This document shows, one piece after another, positions 44,742 through 53,599 of a DNA stretch of 64,000 nt. Numbering within the stretch: position 1 is the first letter of the stretch; every line of letters starts with the position of its first letter. Made by a program: the position numbers and the translations under genes. Source of the DNA: Herbaspirillum sp. 3R11 (lineage in GTDB: Bacteria > Pseudomonadota > Gammaproteobacteria > Burkholderiales > Burkholderiaceae_D); assembly GCF_004563925.1 (NCBI RefSeq), contig NZ_SPNJ01000005.1:124001-188000 (forward strand). Reading direction: 5' to 3'. The notes below the pieces were generated by a model. That model saw only the letters and a list, made by a program, of their open reading frames with translations. It was not told where the DNA came from and did no database searches.

Positions 44742-45353
44742 ATGTTGAGTCGTTCCAGATTGTTGTCGTTGTTCGCCGTTGCCGCGTTGGCGTTGCCCGT
44801 ATTGGTCCAGGCGCAGAATGCGGCGCCCAGCAGGATCCGTGGCACTGTCGCCGCAGTTGGCAGCAACAGCGTTGAAGTACTGACGCGCGAAGGGAAGAAG
44901 CTGACGCTGCAACTCAACGACGCCACCCGTTATTCCTCGGTCAAGGCGCTTGAGTTGTCGTCGATCAAGCAGGGCAGCTTCATCGGTACGGCCGGCAAGC
45001 CCACCGCGAACGGCGGCATCGAGGCGCTGGAAGTCGTGGTGTTTCCGGAGGAAGCGCGCGGTTCCGGAGAAGGTCACTACGATTGGGACCTGCTGCCAGG
45101 CAGCAGCATGACCAACGCTACGGTCTCGGCCGTGGTGTCGGGCAATGCCGGCCGCGATCTCGACCTGACCTATCAGGGCAAGAACATCAAGATCCAAGTG
45201 CCGAAGGATGTGCCGGTCGTGACCTTCGTGCCGGCCACTGTGCAGGACCTGAAGCCCGGCCTGACGGTATTTGTGGTGGCGTCGCGCAGCGGCGAAGACT
45301 GGAAGGCCGGACGCTTCGTGATCGAGAAGGATGGCGTCAAGCCGCCGATGTAA
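44742..45353 (+). CDS. Exported protein, DUF5666-like
   Basis: A 203-residue secreted protein. The signal peptide ends LPVLVQA-QNA. The remainder contains repeated small beta-barrel-like units, for example RIRGTVAAVGSNSVEVLTREGKKLTLQL and a similar second unit after residue 115, a pattern seen in DUF5666 proteins. Function unknown, probably periplasmic. AAGGAATC precedes the ATG at 44742. Confidence 0.7.
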   Translation: MLSRSRLLSLFAVAALALPVLVQAQNAAPSRIRGTVAAVGSNSVEVLTREGKKLTLQLNDATRYSSVKALELSSIKQGSFIGTAGKPTANGGIEALEVVVFPEEARGSGEGHYDWDLLPGSSMTNATVSAVVSGNAGRDLDLTYQGKNIKIQVPKDVPVVTFVPATVQDLKPGLTVFVVASRSGEDWKAGRFVIEKDGVKPPM

Positions 45354-45488
45354 TCCGGCGGCCGGAGACGGTCTGTTATGCCTCCACGGAATAAGCGAAT
45401 ACGATATTGATCGTTTCCATGTGTGGATTTTGGCTTTACAGTGAGGCTGTCTCCTCAATAACCTCCTGGAAGAAGTTTTTGAGATTGA

Positions 45489-45521
45489 ACCCGCCGGACT
45501 GATGTCCGGCGGGTTTTTTTT
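45489..45521 (+). terminator. Strong terminator
   Basis: CCCGCCGGAC/GTCCGGCGGG stem with TGAT loop followed by eight T, about 135 bp after the exported-protein gene. Confidence 0.9.
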
Positions 45522-45606
45522 CGCCGATTCCGTCCGTTGTCGCCCAATAAACAATCAATCTGTTGCCGGCACAGTTGCCGCAAGGGATTGCGGGCATGCC
45601 CCACAG

Positions 45607-45643
45607 CTTGTCCACAGGGCTGTTCACAGGCGCTGTGGACAAG
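45607..45643. repeat. 11-bp-arm inverted repeat with DnaA-box-like cores
   Basis: CTTGTCCACAG (45607-45617) and CTGTGGACAAG (45633-45643) are perfect inverted arms 15 bp apart, with a TTCACAG in between. Each arm contains TTGTCCACA, one step from the DnaA box TTATCCACA. Confidence 0.6.
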
Positions 45644-45747
45644 TCGGCGGTCAAGTCTGGGCAGAATGGCGTTTCGCGCGTACCATGGCGGCCGGGGCGT
45701 CCGTTCGGATGCCCGCATACAGCAAGCCCTACCCGGAGAACGCAGCA

Positions 45748-46113
45748 ATGAGCAATGATTTGACCAAAGATGAATTTGACGCCCTCGGTCAGATCAGCCG
45801 CAAGGAGCATCGCGGCCGCCCGAGTGCCTGCGTGGCGCGCAACACCAAGCGCCTGACCGGCATCAAGATGCTTGAATACACCCGTGAGGGCCATCTGGCG
45901 CTGACTGAAAAGGGCCTGCAGACCTTGTTCATCTATCGTTGCATCGAGGCCTTGCGCGGCCTGAACGCGGATGCCGATGCGGTGGTCGAGGCGGACGTGG
46001 CGATCTTCCTCGTCCGCAAGGGACACATTGTCGCCAAGGAAGGCAGCAAGCAGTTCGAGATTACCCAACGCGGCCGCGAATCGCTGGCCGATATCGACGC
46101 GCAATCGAACTGA
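45748..46113 (+). CDS. Hypothetical protein
   Basis: A 121-residue cytoplasmic protein starting MSNDLTKDEFDALGQISRKE. The pattern (TREGHLALTEKGLQTLFIYR, then VRKGHIVAKEGSKQFEITQRGRESL) suggests two winged-helix-like hairpins, but I recognise no named family. CCGGAGAA lies upstream of the ATG. The DnaA-box-like inverted repeat is in its upstream region and a terminator follows. Confidence 0.65.
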   Translation: MSNDLTKDEFDALGQISRKEHRGRPSACVARNTKRLTGIKMLEYTREGHLALTEKGLQTLFIYRCIEALRGLNADADAVVEADVAIFLVRKGHIVAKEGSKQFEITQRGRESLADIDAQSN

Positions 46114-46128
46114 TACATTGATGTACTG

Positions 46129-46166
46129 ATGCGCTGCCCTGATTGCAGGGCAGCGCATTTGTATTT
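46129..46166 (+). terminator. Terminator after the 45748 gene
   Basis: GCGCTGCCCT/AGGGCAGCGC stem followed by ATTTGTATTT. Confidence 0.75.
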
Positions 46167-46395
46167 CCTCTCCGGGAGCACTCGTTCCCGAGCTCGTTTC
46201 TCTTTGCTTTTCCTCCGTTTTTTTCTGTTTTTGCTCTTGTCCGCGCTGTCGACAATGCCGCGAAGACATAGGGAATTCCCCGATAGATTGTGCCTGCCTG
46301 CGTGTCTATGATGCATTCCATGGACAGACGGTTTGCAACACGGCGACAGCCCTGCGACAACAGACCTTCTGCGTAATCAAGCCAACGGAGGTCAT

Positions 46396-46677
46396 ATGCA
46401 ATTCATCGTCGATACAGTGCCGAACGACATTACCTTGATGTTTGTCACTTACCTGAGTTTCTGCCTGGGCTTGATGTATCTGTTTATCCGCGCCGATTGC
46501 GAATGGAACAAGCGAGAAATGAAGATGTCCCGTGAGCGTCTGCGCGTACTCTCGTCCGACCACGAAAAATCGGATCGCCTGCGCGAACTGACCGCCTGCT
46601 CGGTGCACCACGACGTCAACTGCGCATGCTTCCTGCACAGCAACGATGCGGATGCCACCAGCAAGAATGCAGCCTGA
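46396..46677 (+). CDS. Small membrane-anchored protein
   Basis: A 93-residue protein with one hydrophobic helix (about residues 12-31) followed by a charged helical segment (WNKREMKMSRERLRVLSSDHE) and a Cys/His-containing stretch (CSVHHDVNCACF). GGAG precedes the ATG at 46396. No family recognised. Confidence 0.6.
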   Translation: MQFIVDTVPNDITLMFVTYLSFCLGLMYLFIRADCEWNKREMKMSRERLRVLSSDHEKSDRLRELTACSVHHDVNCACFLHSNDADATSKNAA

Positions 46678-46725
46678 GCAGAGTTGAGCCGGCTTGACCC
46701 GCATGCGGTATGAGAAAATACGCGG

Positions 46726-47373
46726 ATGAAATCATCAAACATTCGCCCCCTCATCCCGCTTGCGGATTACCAACGTATTTTTCGCGTCATTCACTCGGTG
46801 CTCGATAGTGTCGACGCCAATATCCCGGCCGCGAGTTTTTTCTTCAGCGTCACCGCGGCGCAGATATTGAAAAAGTTTTACAAGAAGAATGCCTTCCCGG
46901 TCGCCGGTGCGGCGTTCTACCTGATCAGCAAAGACGGCAGCGGCGCCTTGTCGTTCGGCACGCTGGACGGCGACAAGGTCGACAGCAACAGCGATGCGTT
47001 CCACTGCTGGGTGCAATGCGACGGTTATGCGCTGGACTTCATGGCGCCGGTGTTTGAAGAGTTGCTGGCCGACGCAGGTCACCCGATGGCGGTGCCGCGG
47101 CAGATGTTCCAGAAGGATCTGGCGCGCATGTCGGCGTCGCCGACTGAACTGAAGACGCTGGGCGATTTCCGGCTGGAGCCGAATCTGGCGCTAACACGCG
47201 ATTTGTTGCAGCAGTTCATGAACAAGCCGGCCCTGAGCAATCTGTCGCAGGTGTGCATGGACTGGTATCAGAAGCCGCCGAAGGAGCTGGGCAGTGGGCT
47301 GGTCATGCAGGCCGCCGAAGGTGACGGCACCAAGATGACGCTGAGCCGCTTGCAGGTGACCGGCGCCTGGTGA
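46726..47373 (+). CDS. DUF2026 family protein
   Basis: A 215-residue DUF2026 protein. Typical segments are PLADYQRIFRVIHSVLDSVD at the N-terminus and FHCWVQCDGYALDFMAPVF. The Cys/His/Asp pattern (FHCWVQ, ALDFMAP) recalls transglutaminase-like cysteine proteases, but this is only suggestive. Soluble, monocistronic and followed by an 880-bp region without protein genes. Confidence 0.8.
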   Translation: MKSSNIRPLIPLADYQRIFRVIHSVLDSVDANIPAASFFFSVTAAQILKKFYKKNAFPVAGAAFYLISKDGSGALSFGTLDGDKVDSNSDAFHCWVQCDGYALDFMAPVFEELLADAGHPMAVPRQMFQKDLARMSASPTELKTLGDFRLEPNLALTRDLLQQFMNKPALSNLSQVCMDWYQKPPKELGSGLVMQAAEGDGTKMTLSRLQVTGAW

Positions 47374-47690
47374 CGGCAACGGCCGGAATTAATCAGGAAT
47401 ACGAATTCGGGGTAGAGGGGAAGCAGCAGCAGTAGAGGTAGCAGCAGAAGTACGTACAGCACTTGGGGAAGTGAACTGTAGTAGTCGTCTTGAGGGAAGC
47501 AGGAACAGAGGAGAAGGGCGGGGAGTGGTGCACCGGACGGTTGGTCCGGCACACCGTGCAATCATGCATATCGGTTGCATGTATCGCGAAAGAGTAGACA
47601 GGATAAGCTGGCTTTGTGACTTGTTGATGACAGTGGCAACCATCCCAATTATGGTTGCAGCGAGATTCAGGAATCTGCGAAACCTTTTTT
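47374..47690. other. Gene-poor stretch after DUF2026
   Basis: No supported gene. Purine-rich, low-complexity AGCAG-type sequence at about 47418-47455. Short ORFs on both strands lack ribosome sites and family resemblance. Confidence 0.5.
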
Positions 47691-47693
47691 GAG

Positions 47694-47726
47694 TGTCACA
47701 AAGCCGTCATACGTTGTCGATAGAAT
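47694..47726 (+). promoter_or_regulatory. Pho-box-like promoter
   Basis: Two 7-bp direct repeats, TGTCACA (47694-47700) and CGTCATA (47705-47711), have the 11-bp period of PhoB half-sites. A -10 like TAGAAT (47721-47726) follows nine bases later, as in Pho promoters where the box replaces the -35. Confidence 0.5.
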
Positions 47727-47732
47727 CTCGTT

Positions 47733-47792
47733 CGTCTCCTCTAAACTTGCTTTAGATTCACCTGCGATACAGACGTATCGCAGGTTTTTTTT
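47733..47792 (+). ncRNA. Candidate short Pho-regulated small RNA
   Basis: From the predicted start near 47733 to the terminator is only about 60 nt. It holds a CTAAA/TTTAG hairpin and then the terminator stem, with no ORF. Short stable transcripts of this kind are usually regulatory RNAs. Confidence 0.4.
47761..47792 (+). terminator. Terminator downstream of the Pho-box promoter
   Basis: CTGCGATAC/GTATCGCAG stem with AGAC loop followed by eight T. It is 388 bp after the DUF2026 stop, too far to be that gene's own obvious terminator. Confidence 0.85.
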
Positions 47793-47819
47793 CGAGAACG
47801 CATTCATATCTTACTGCGA

Positions 47820-48120
47820 GGCCATGATCCGCCGTCGGGCGGTGCTCGGAATCCTCACGTACTCAAGTACGCTCCGGTTCCTCCGCTCCGGCCGCCAACG
47901 GCTGATGGCCTCTCGCTACAGATCTGAATACGTTCTAAAAACCAATTTTGGCTGCTGCACATGCTGCGGCAGCGTCCGTTAGTAGCCAATGCCGGATAGT
48001 GGCGTCGTAACCCGGCTGCACGCACACGTCATGGAAGCCGCCAATCTCCCTGCTGGTGATCCAGCCAGGCGGCGCGGGGTGCGTTCTTGCCTTCAACTTG
48101 CTCAGGAATAACCAGGAATG
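47820..48120. other. Non-coding stretch with a short palindrome
   Basis: No supported gene. CGTACT-CA-AGTACG near 47860 is a 6-bp-arm hairpin in GC-rich sequence reminiscent of dispersed intergenic elements. Confidence 0.35.
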
Positions 48121-48132
48121 GAATTTCCCTTG

Positions 48133-48236
48133 TTATCAACGACTTAAGCAAGTTCTCCAGTGCTTATCCACAGGCTTGCTACCAAAATGTGGGGATAACT
48201 TCCCGACAAATCCACAGCAAATTCGCATTATCCCCA
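48133..48236. promoter_or_regulatory. Cluster of DnaA-box-like 9-mers
   Basis: Within 104 bp: TTATCAACG (48133), the consensus TTATCCACA (48164), TTATCCCCA on the minus strand (48198-48190) and TTATCCCCA on the plus strand (48228). No dnaA or dnaN gene is nearby, so this is unlikely to be the chromosomal origin. Confidence 0.55.
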
Positions 48237-48254
48237 TCCTGATTCCAGCTTGCC

Positions 48255-48962
48255 TCAGCCGCCCTGAGGGGCGCCATCCGTGTACGGTTCGACCTTGACC
48301 GAGCTCATGCTGTAGCCGGCGCTGCCCATCATCGTGTCGGAGCGCTCGATCTTCAGCACGCCGCTGATCCAGACTGCATCCATGGTGCGGGTATTCTTGA
48401 CCGGCTTGTTGCTGTGCACGTGGATGATCTGGTTGGCCGGTGGCGGCGGCACGTGGATGCAGGCGCCGAAATACGGCACCAGCAGGAATTCCTTCAAGGC
48501 CTCGCCTTCTCGCTCCAATGAGACGACAAATCCGGGGATGCGGATCGCCGCGCCGTTCATGGACGGATCGACGGGCGCGTTCTTCCAGTACTTCTTGGCT
48601 TTCCACAGCGCTTCCATGGCGCGCGGGTCGCCGTCTTCCATCTTGTCCAGCTTCAGGCCCTTGAACGGCGCCATGGCGTCCCAGTCTTTCGGCATGAGCG
48701 ACTCCCAGGCGATTTCCCGGAAGCCGCCATCGGTCTTGCCGGACGGCTTGTAAGGCGTCTTTTGCAGGTCGGGCGCCTGCTGCAGGTGGTCGCCGACCTT
48801 GTATTGCGCGTTGTCGGAGTAAGGGGCTGCCGCGGCAGCAGGCGCAGGCGCTTCGGCAGCCGGGGCGACCTTGGGTGCGTTCGGCGTCGCCGCCAGATGC
48901 ACCGAGTAACCGACCAGTAGTCCGGCGGCCACGATGCCGCCTATCCAGGTAATACTTTTCAT
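48255..48962 (-). CDS. DUF3299 domain protein
   Basis: A 235-residue DUF3299 protein with an N-terminal membrane anchor or signal (residues 4-25), an Ala/Pro linker and the domain ending in FLLVPYFGACIHVPPPPANQ, IIHVHSNKP and VWISGVLKIE. Last gene of the minus-strand zinc-associated operon, 45 bp after the permease gene. DUF3299 proteins recur beside MacB-type ABC genes and DUF2796 genes. The Cys-Ile-His motif could bind metal, but this has not been shown here. Confidence 0.85.
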   Translation of the reverse strand: MKSITWIGGIVAAGLLVGYSVHLAATPNAPKVAPAAEAPAPAAAAAPYSDNAQYKVGDHLQQAPDLQKTPYKPSGKTDGGFREIAWESLMPKDWDAMAPFKGLKLDKMEDGDPRAMEALWKAKKYWKNAPVDPSMNGAAIRIPGFVVSLEREGEALKEFLLVPYFGACIHVPPPPANQIIHVHSNKPVKNTRTMDAVWISGVLKIERSDTMMGSAGYSMSSVKVEPYTDGAPQGG

Positions 48963-49007
48963 GAGGTTGCTTCGTCAAAGTTGCGGTCGCCAGACCGCGA
49001 AATCAAA

Positions 49008-50266
49008 TCAAATCCGGGGGGTCAGCCCGTCGGCCAGGCTCAGCCGGTAGGCGCGCAAGCCAGGCAGCAGGCTCGCGGCAAAGCCGGCGAGGACGGTCCA
49101 GCCCAGCAGCTGCAGTTCGCCGGCGGCCGGCAAGGCAGGATGCAATGTTACGCCAAATTGCGTGCTCAGGAAGGGCCCCAGCGCAAGCAGCGCCAGCGTC
49201 AGCAGGACTACGCCCAGCACCACGCCGGCCAGCATCACCGCCAGTCCTTCCAGCGCCAGCAGCAGGAACACGTCGCCCGGGCGCGCACCCACCGAGCGCA
49301 GCACCGCCAGTTCTCGGCGCCGTTCTCCCAGGCTTGCCAGGATAGCCGACACCAGCCCGGCCAGGCCGACAATGACGACCATGCCCGACACTACCAGCAA
49401 GGCGTTTTCGCCGATGCCGACCACTTGCCACAATTCATCCAGCGCCACGCCCGGCAGCACCGCCATCAGCGGTTCGCTGTTATCGTCGGCGATGTCGCGC
49501 TGCACGCCGAAGACCGCGGCGCGGCTCTTCAGGCCGACCAGCACGGCGGTGACGGTCTTGGGCGTGAGGTCGAATTTCTTCACCAGCGCCGGCGCAATCG
49601 ACAGGCCCGGCATCGGCGCGCCGCCTTCCCAGTCGAGATGGATCGCTTCCATCGCATCGAGGCCGATATGCACGGTGCGGTCGACCGGCGTGCCGGTGCG
49701 CGCCAGGATGCCGGTGACGGTGAACGGCTTGTCGGCGTGATCGGTCAGGTGCAGGCTGCCCATGCCGTGGCTCAGCACGATGCGGTCGCCCAGCTTGTAA
49801 TGCAGGCGCTGCGCTACCTCCGCGCCGAGCACGGTTTCAAAGACGCTGCCGAAGACGCGGCCTGCGCCGAGTTGCAGCGCCTGGCCGTCGCCGTAGTGGA
49901 AATGCTTGAAGTAGTCGCCGTTGGTCGCCAGCACCGGGAAGCCGCGATGCGAATCGCCCAGCGCCAGCGGGATGGTCCAGGCGACGGCGGGATTCTTTGC
50001 CAGCTTCTGCGCGCTGTCCCAGCCCATGTTGTTGGTGGCGCCGCCGATGCGGAAGATCGCGTACAGCATCAGCTGGACCGGGCTGGTCCGTGCGCCCACC
50101 ACCAGGTCGGTGCCGGACACCGATTGCGAAAAGCTGTCGCGCACTTCATGGCGCACGCGTTCGATGCCGAGCAGCATGGCGCTCGACAGGGCGATCGCCA
50201 GCATCATCAGGCCCAGCGTGTAGCGGCGATTCCAGGCGCTGCGCGCAGCCAGGCGGAACAGGAAGC

Positions 50267-50270
<4 letters not shown>
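49008..50270 (-). CDS. FtsX/MacB-type ABC transporter permease
   Basis: A 420-residue permease with one N-terminal helix (about residues 17-37), a large periplasmic domain (roughly 45-280) and three C-terminal helices in an FtsX domain (SLGERRRELAVLRSVGARPG motif near 320). MacB/LolCE-type systems work by mechanotransmission rather than substrate channelling. Its ATG overlaps the ATPase stop (ATGA). Encoded with a zinc-type DUF2796 protein. Confidence 0.9.
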
Positions 50271-50980
<710 letters not shown>

Positions 50981-51003
50981 ATCGTGGTGTTCGCTGGCTG
51001 AAA

Positions 51004-51573
51004 CTATTGGGGGATGGCGATGCTGTTGGCCGCCGGTGTCAGTTTGGCGGCGCCCTGGCGCTTGCCCGTAACCAATTGCACGTCAATGCTGTTGAAGCCC
51101 TTGAAGGAGTCGAACAGGCGGACCTCGATTTTCTGCAGCCGTTCCGGACGGGCGCAGCGGAACGTGAAGTCGGCGTCGAGATCGGCGTGACCGTCATGGT
51201 CGGCTTGCGCCGCCGGTTTGGTTGCGGCTGGTTCACCCAGCAGCGCCGGATCAAGTGCTGCAGACTCCAATTTGACTCCACTGAGCTTGCATTCCGCTGA
51301 CGGGCTGGCGACAAATACAGCGTCGGCGCCGGTGTTGCGCAGGCTTTTCGTCATGGCCTGGACGGCGGCTTTGTCCTTGGCGCTGTTGGCGGCATGTTCG
51401 AAGCCGACCAGATTGACCAGCGGCGAATCAAGGTGCAGCGACAGCGTCTGGCCGTCGAGCGCGACATCGAGCTTGCCGACGCCGTGCACGTGCGCTTCAT
51501 GGGCATGGACCAGCGGGGCGGACAACAGCAGGGTGGCGGCGAGGACAGCGGCGGGGCGGAAATGGAGGTACAT
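51004..51573 (-). CDS. ZrgA-family (DUF2796) zinc-associated periplasmic protein
   Basis: A 189-residue periplasmic DUF2796 protein. The signal peptide ends PLVHA, immediately followed by a His-rich start (HEAHVHGVGKLDVALDGQTL). A second His/Asp-rich loop (QADHDGHADLDADF) lies in the middle. Both look like metal sites. The family is named ZrgA after a zinc-regulated Vibrio gene. First gene of the minus-strand operon and divergent from AztABC across the double palindrome. Confidence 0.88.
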   Translation of the reverse strand: MYLHFRPAAVLAATLLLSAPLVHAHEAHVHGVGKLDVALDGQTLSLHLDSPLVNLVGFEHAANSAKDKAAVQAMTKSLRNTGADAVFVASPSAECKLSGVKLESAALDPALLGEPAATKPAAQADHDGHADLDADFTFRCARPERLQKIEVRLFDSFKGFNSIDVQLVTGKRQGAAKLTPAANSIAIPQ

Positions 51574-51683
51574 GGGCGCGATCTTTCTTCAGGTGAGCTG
51601 CCTGGAACGATCCGCAAAGCGGAAAGTCGTCCCGGGCTGCATTTTGACTGGGTTGAAGGATTTGTTGGAGCTTTGTCACATCT

Positions 51684-51738
51684 TGCAACAATGTTGCATT
51701 ATAATTCCGATCTTCCGTTAATTTGCAACTGGGTTGCA
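51684..51738. promoter_or_regulatory. Paired 15-bp palindromes in the zinc locus (candidate Zur operators)
   Basis: TGCAACAATGTTGCA (51684-51698) is a perfect palindrome around a central A, and TGCAACTGGGTTGCA (51724-51738) has perfect 6-bp arms. They start 40 bp apart, about four helical turns. A TATAAT (51700-51705) inside ATTATAAT abuts the first and can serve either strand. Position between two zinc operons suggests Zur. Confidence 0.65.
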
Positions 51739-51783
51739 GATTGATTTGATTCCCCCGATTGACCAATAAAAATATCCGCGCCC

Positions 51784-51909
51784 ATGTTCTCCCGTCTCTT
51801 TCAACAAACCAGCGTGCTTGCGCTGCCGTGGTGGCAGCGCGTGCTGCTGGTCGCGCCCGTGTGCCTGCTGCTGTGGCTGGGCGTGCTGTGGGCCCTGGGA
51901 GGAGATTGA
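51784..51909 (+). CDS. 41-residue single-helix membrane peptide before aztA
   Basis: A short ORF of 41 residues: a polar start MFSRLFQQTSVLALPWWQR and one strong hydrophobic helix (about residues 20-37). It ends two bases before the aztA ATG, and the aztA ribosome site (GGGAGGAG) lies inside its 3' end. No ribosome site of its own is evident. Could be a small membrane protein or a leader whose translation feeds aztA. Confidence 0.45.
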   Translation: MFSRLFQQTSVLALPWWQRVLLVAPVCLLLWLGVLWALGGD

Positions 51910-51911
51910 CC

Positions 51912-52703
51912 ATGTCCGTCGCCATCTCGCTGGAAAACCTCACCGTCACCTACCGCCGCCATCCCGCCTTGCATCACGTCAGCGGGGAGTTCAAGCGCGG
52001 TTCGCTGACCGCCATCGTCGGCCCCAACGGTGCCGGCAAGAGCACGCTGCTGAAAACCATCATGGGCCAGGTCCGCTGCAACAGCGGTCGCGTCGTCACG
52101 CATCTGGCGGCCGAGCGCATCGCCTATCTGCCGCAACAGGCCGAGATCGATCGCAGCTTTCCGATCTCGGTGCTTGATTGCGTATTGCTGGGTTATTGGT
52201 CGCGCGCCGGGCTGTTCCGCCGCATGAGCCGCGACATGGTGCAGCGCGCGGAAGGCGCGTTGGCCGCAGTCGGGCTCGACGGCTTCGCGCAGCGTGCCAT
52301 CGCCAGCCTGTCGGTGGGGCAGTTCCAGCGCGTGCTGTTCGCGCGCATCCTGCTGCAGGACGCCGAACTGATTCTGCTGGACGAGCCGTTCAACGCCATC
52401 GATACCCGGACCACCAGCGACTTGCTGCGCATCATCCAGTCCTGGCACGCCGAGCAGCGCACCGTGATCGCCGTGCTGCACGACTATGACCAGGTGCGTA
52501 AGGCGTTCCCGCAATCGCTGCTGCTGGCGCGCAATGTGGTCGCCTGGGGCGAGACCGAAGGCGTGCTGTGCCATGAAAACCTGCACCGTGCGCGTTCCAT
52601 GGCCGAAGCGGTCGACGAGCATGCGCCGCTGTGCGCGGTCGATGTTCTCGATGCCGGTGATGTCGGCCATGCGGTTGGCAACGAAGGGAGTGCGCCGCGA
52701 TGA
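51912..52703 (+). CDS. aztA: Zinc ABC transporter ATP-binding protein
   Basis: A 263-residue ABC ATPase of the metal-type (ZnuC/AztA) class. Walker A is GPNGAGKSTLLKTIMG, the signature is LSVGQFQRVLFARIL and Walker B is LILLDEPFNAID with VIAVLHDYDQVRKAF as switch region. GGGAGGAG precedes the start. It overlaps aztB by four bases and forms an operon with the permease and the zinc-binding protein. Confidence 0.92.
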   Translation: MSVAISLENLTVTYRRHPALHHVSGEFKRGSLTAIVGPNGAGKSTLLKTIMGQVRCNSGRVVTHLAAERIAYLPQQAEIDRSFPISVLDCVLLGYWSRAGLFRRMSRDMVQRAEGALAAVGLDGFAQRAIASLSVGQFQRVLFARILLQDAELILLDEPFNAIDTRTTSDLLRIIQSWHAEQRTVIAVLHDYDQVRKAFPQSLLLARNVVAWGETEGVLCHENLHRARSMAEAVDEHAPLCAVDVLDAGDVGHAVGNEGSAPR

Positions 52704-53581
52704 TGCTGCTCCATGATTTCTACCAATTCGCGATTGCACCGTTCCAGGAATTCGCCTTCATGCGCCGCGCGCTGGTGGCGACGCTGGCATTGGCCTTGTC
52801 GAGTGCGCCGCTGGGCGTGATGCTGACGCTGCGCCGCATGAGCCTGTTCGGCGAAGCCCTTAGCCATGCAGTGTTGCCGGGTGTGGCGGCCGGTTTCATT
52901 TTCTTCGGTCTGTCGCTGCCGGCGCTGAGCATCGGCGGTTTCCTCGCCGGCGTGATCGTGGTGGCGCTGGCGGGCTGGATCAGCCGCCATACCGAACTCA
53001 AGGAAGACGCCAGCCTCGCCGCCGTCTACGTGGTCGCACTGGCGCTCGGCGTGATCATGATTTCCGGCCACGGCACCCAGCTCGACCTGCTGCACATCCT
53101 GTTCGGCAACGTGCTCGGCGTCGACACCGAAGGCCTGCTGCTGGTGGCCGGCGTATCTAGTCTCAGCGTGCTGCTGATGGCGGGTTTGTATCGCGGCTTG
53201 CTGCTGGAAAGTTTCGACCCATCCTACCTGGCCGCCAGCGGCGGGCGCAATACGGTGTATCAGCAATTGTTCCTGATGCTGGTGGTGCTGAACCTGGTGG
53301 CCTCGTTCCAGACATTGGGCACGCTGATGGCGGTCGGCCTGATGATGCTGCCGGCGGTATCGGCGCGCCTGTGGCACGACACCTTGCCGGCGCAACTGGT
53401 CAACAGCGCCGTGCAGGCCGCGCTGGCCGGTTATGCCGGGCTGATGTTGTCGTATTACGCCTCGGTGCCGTCCGGGCCGGTGATCATCGTGTGCGCCGGC
53501 GGCTTCTATTTCCTGTCCCTGATCTTTGCACCGCGCGGCTGGTTGCCGCGCATCCTGCGCCGGCCGCATCTGCGCGCTTAA
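52700..53581 (+). CDS. aztB: Zinc ABC transporter permease
   Basis: A 293-residue ABC-3-family metal permease with about eight helices. Family motifs include MRRALVATLALALSSAPLGV near the N-terminus, GEALSHAVLPGVAAGF and the DPSYLAASGG loop. Works with the aztA ATPase and the aztC binding protein to import Zn2+. Confidence 0.92.
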   Translation: MMLLHDFYQFAIAPFQEFAFMRRALVATLALALSSAPLGVMLTLRRMSLFGEALSHAVLPGVAAGFIFFGLSLPALSIGGFLAGVIVVALAGWISRHTELKEDASLAAVYVVALALGVIMISGHGTQLDLLHILFGNVLGVDTEGLLLVAGVSSLSVLLMAGLYRGLLLESFDPSYLAASGGRNTVYQQLFLMLVVLNLVASFQTLGTLMAVGLMMLPAVSARLWHDTLPAQLVNSAVQAALAGYAGLMLSYYASVPSGPVIIVCAGGFYFLSLIFAPRGWLPRILRRPHLRA

Positions 53582-53599
53582 TTCTTTTTGGGAGTCATC

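Noticed and set aside
48133-48236. Chromosomal replication origin
   Set aside because: DnaA-box-like sites are present, but no AT-rich unwinding region is obvious and no dnaA, dnaN or gidA-type gene is adjacent.
47374-48250. Several ORFs of 60-100 codons on both strands
   Set aside because: Low-complexity products, no ribosome sites and overlap with the Pho-box, terminator and DnaA-box signals.
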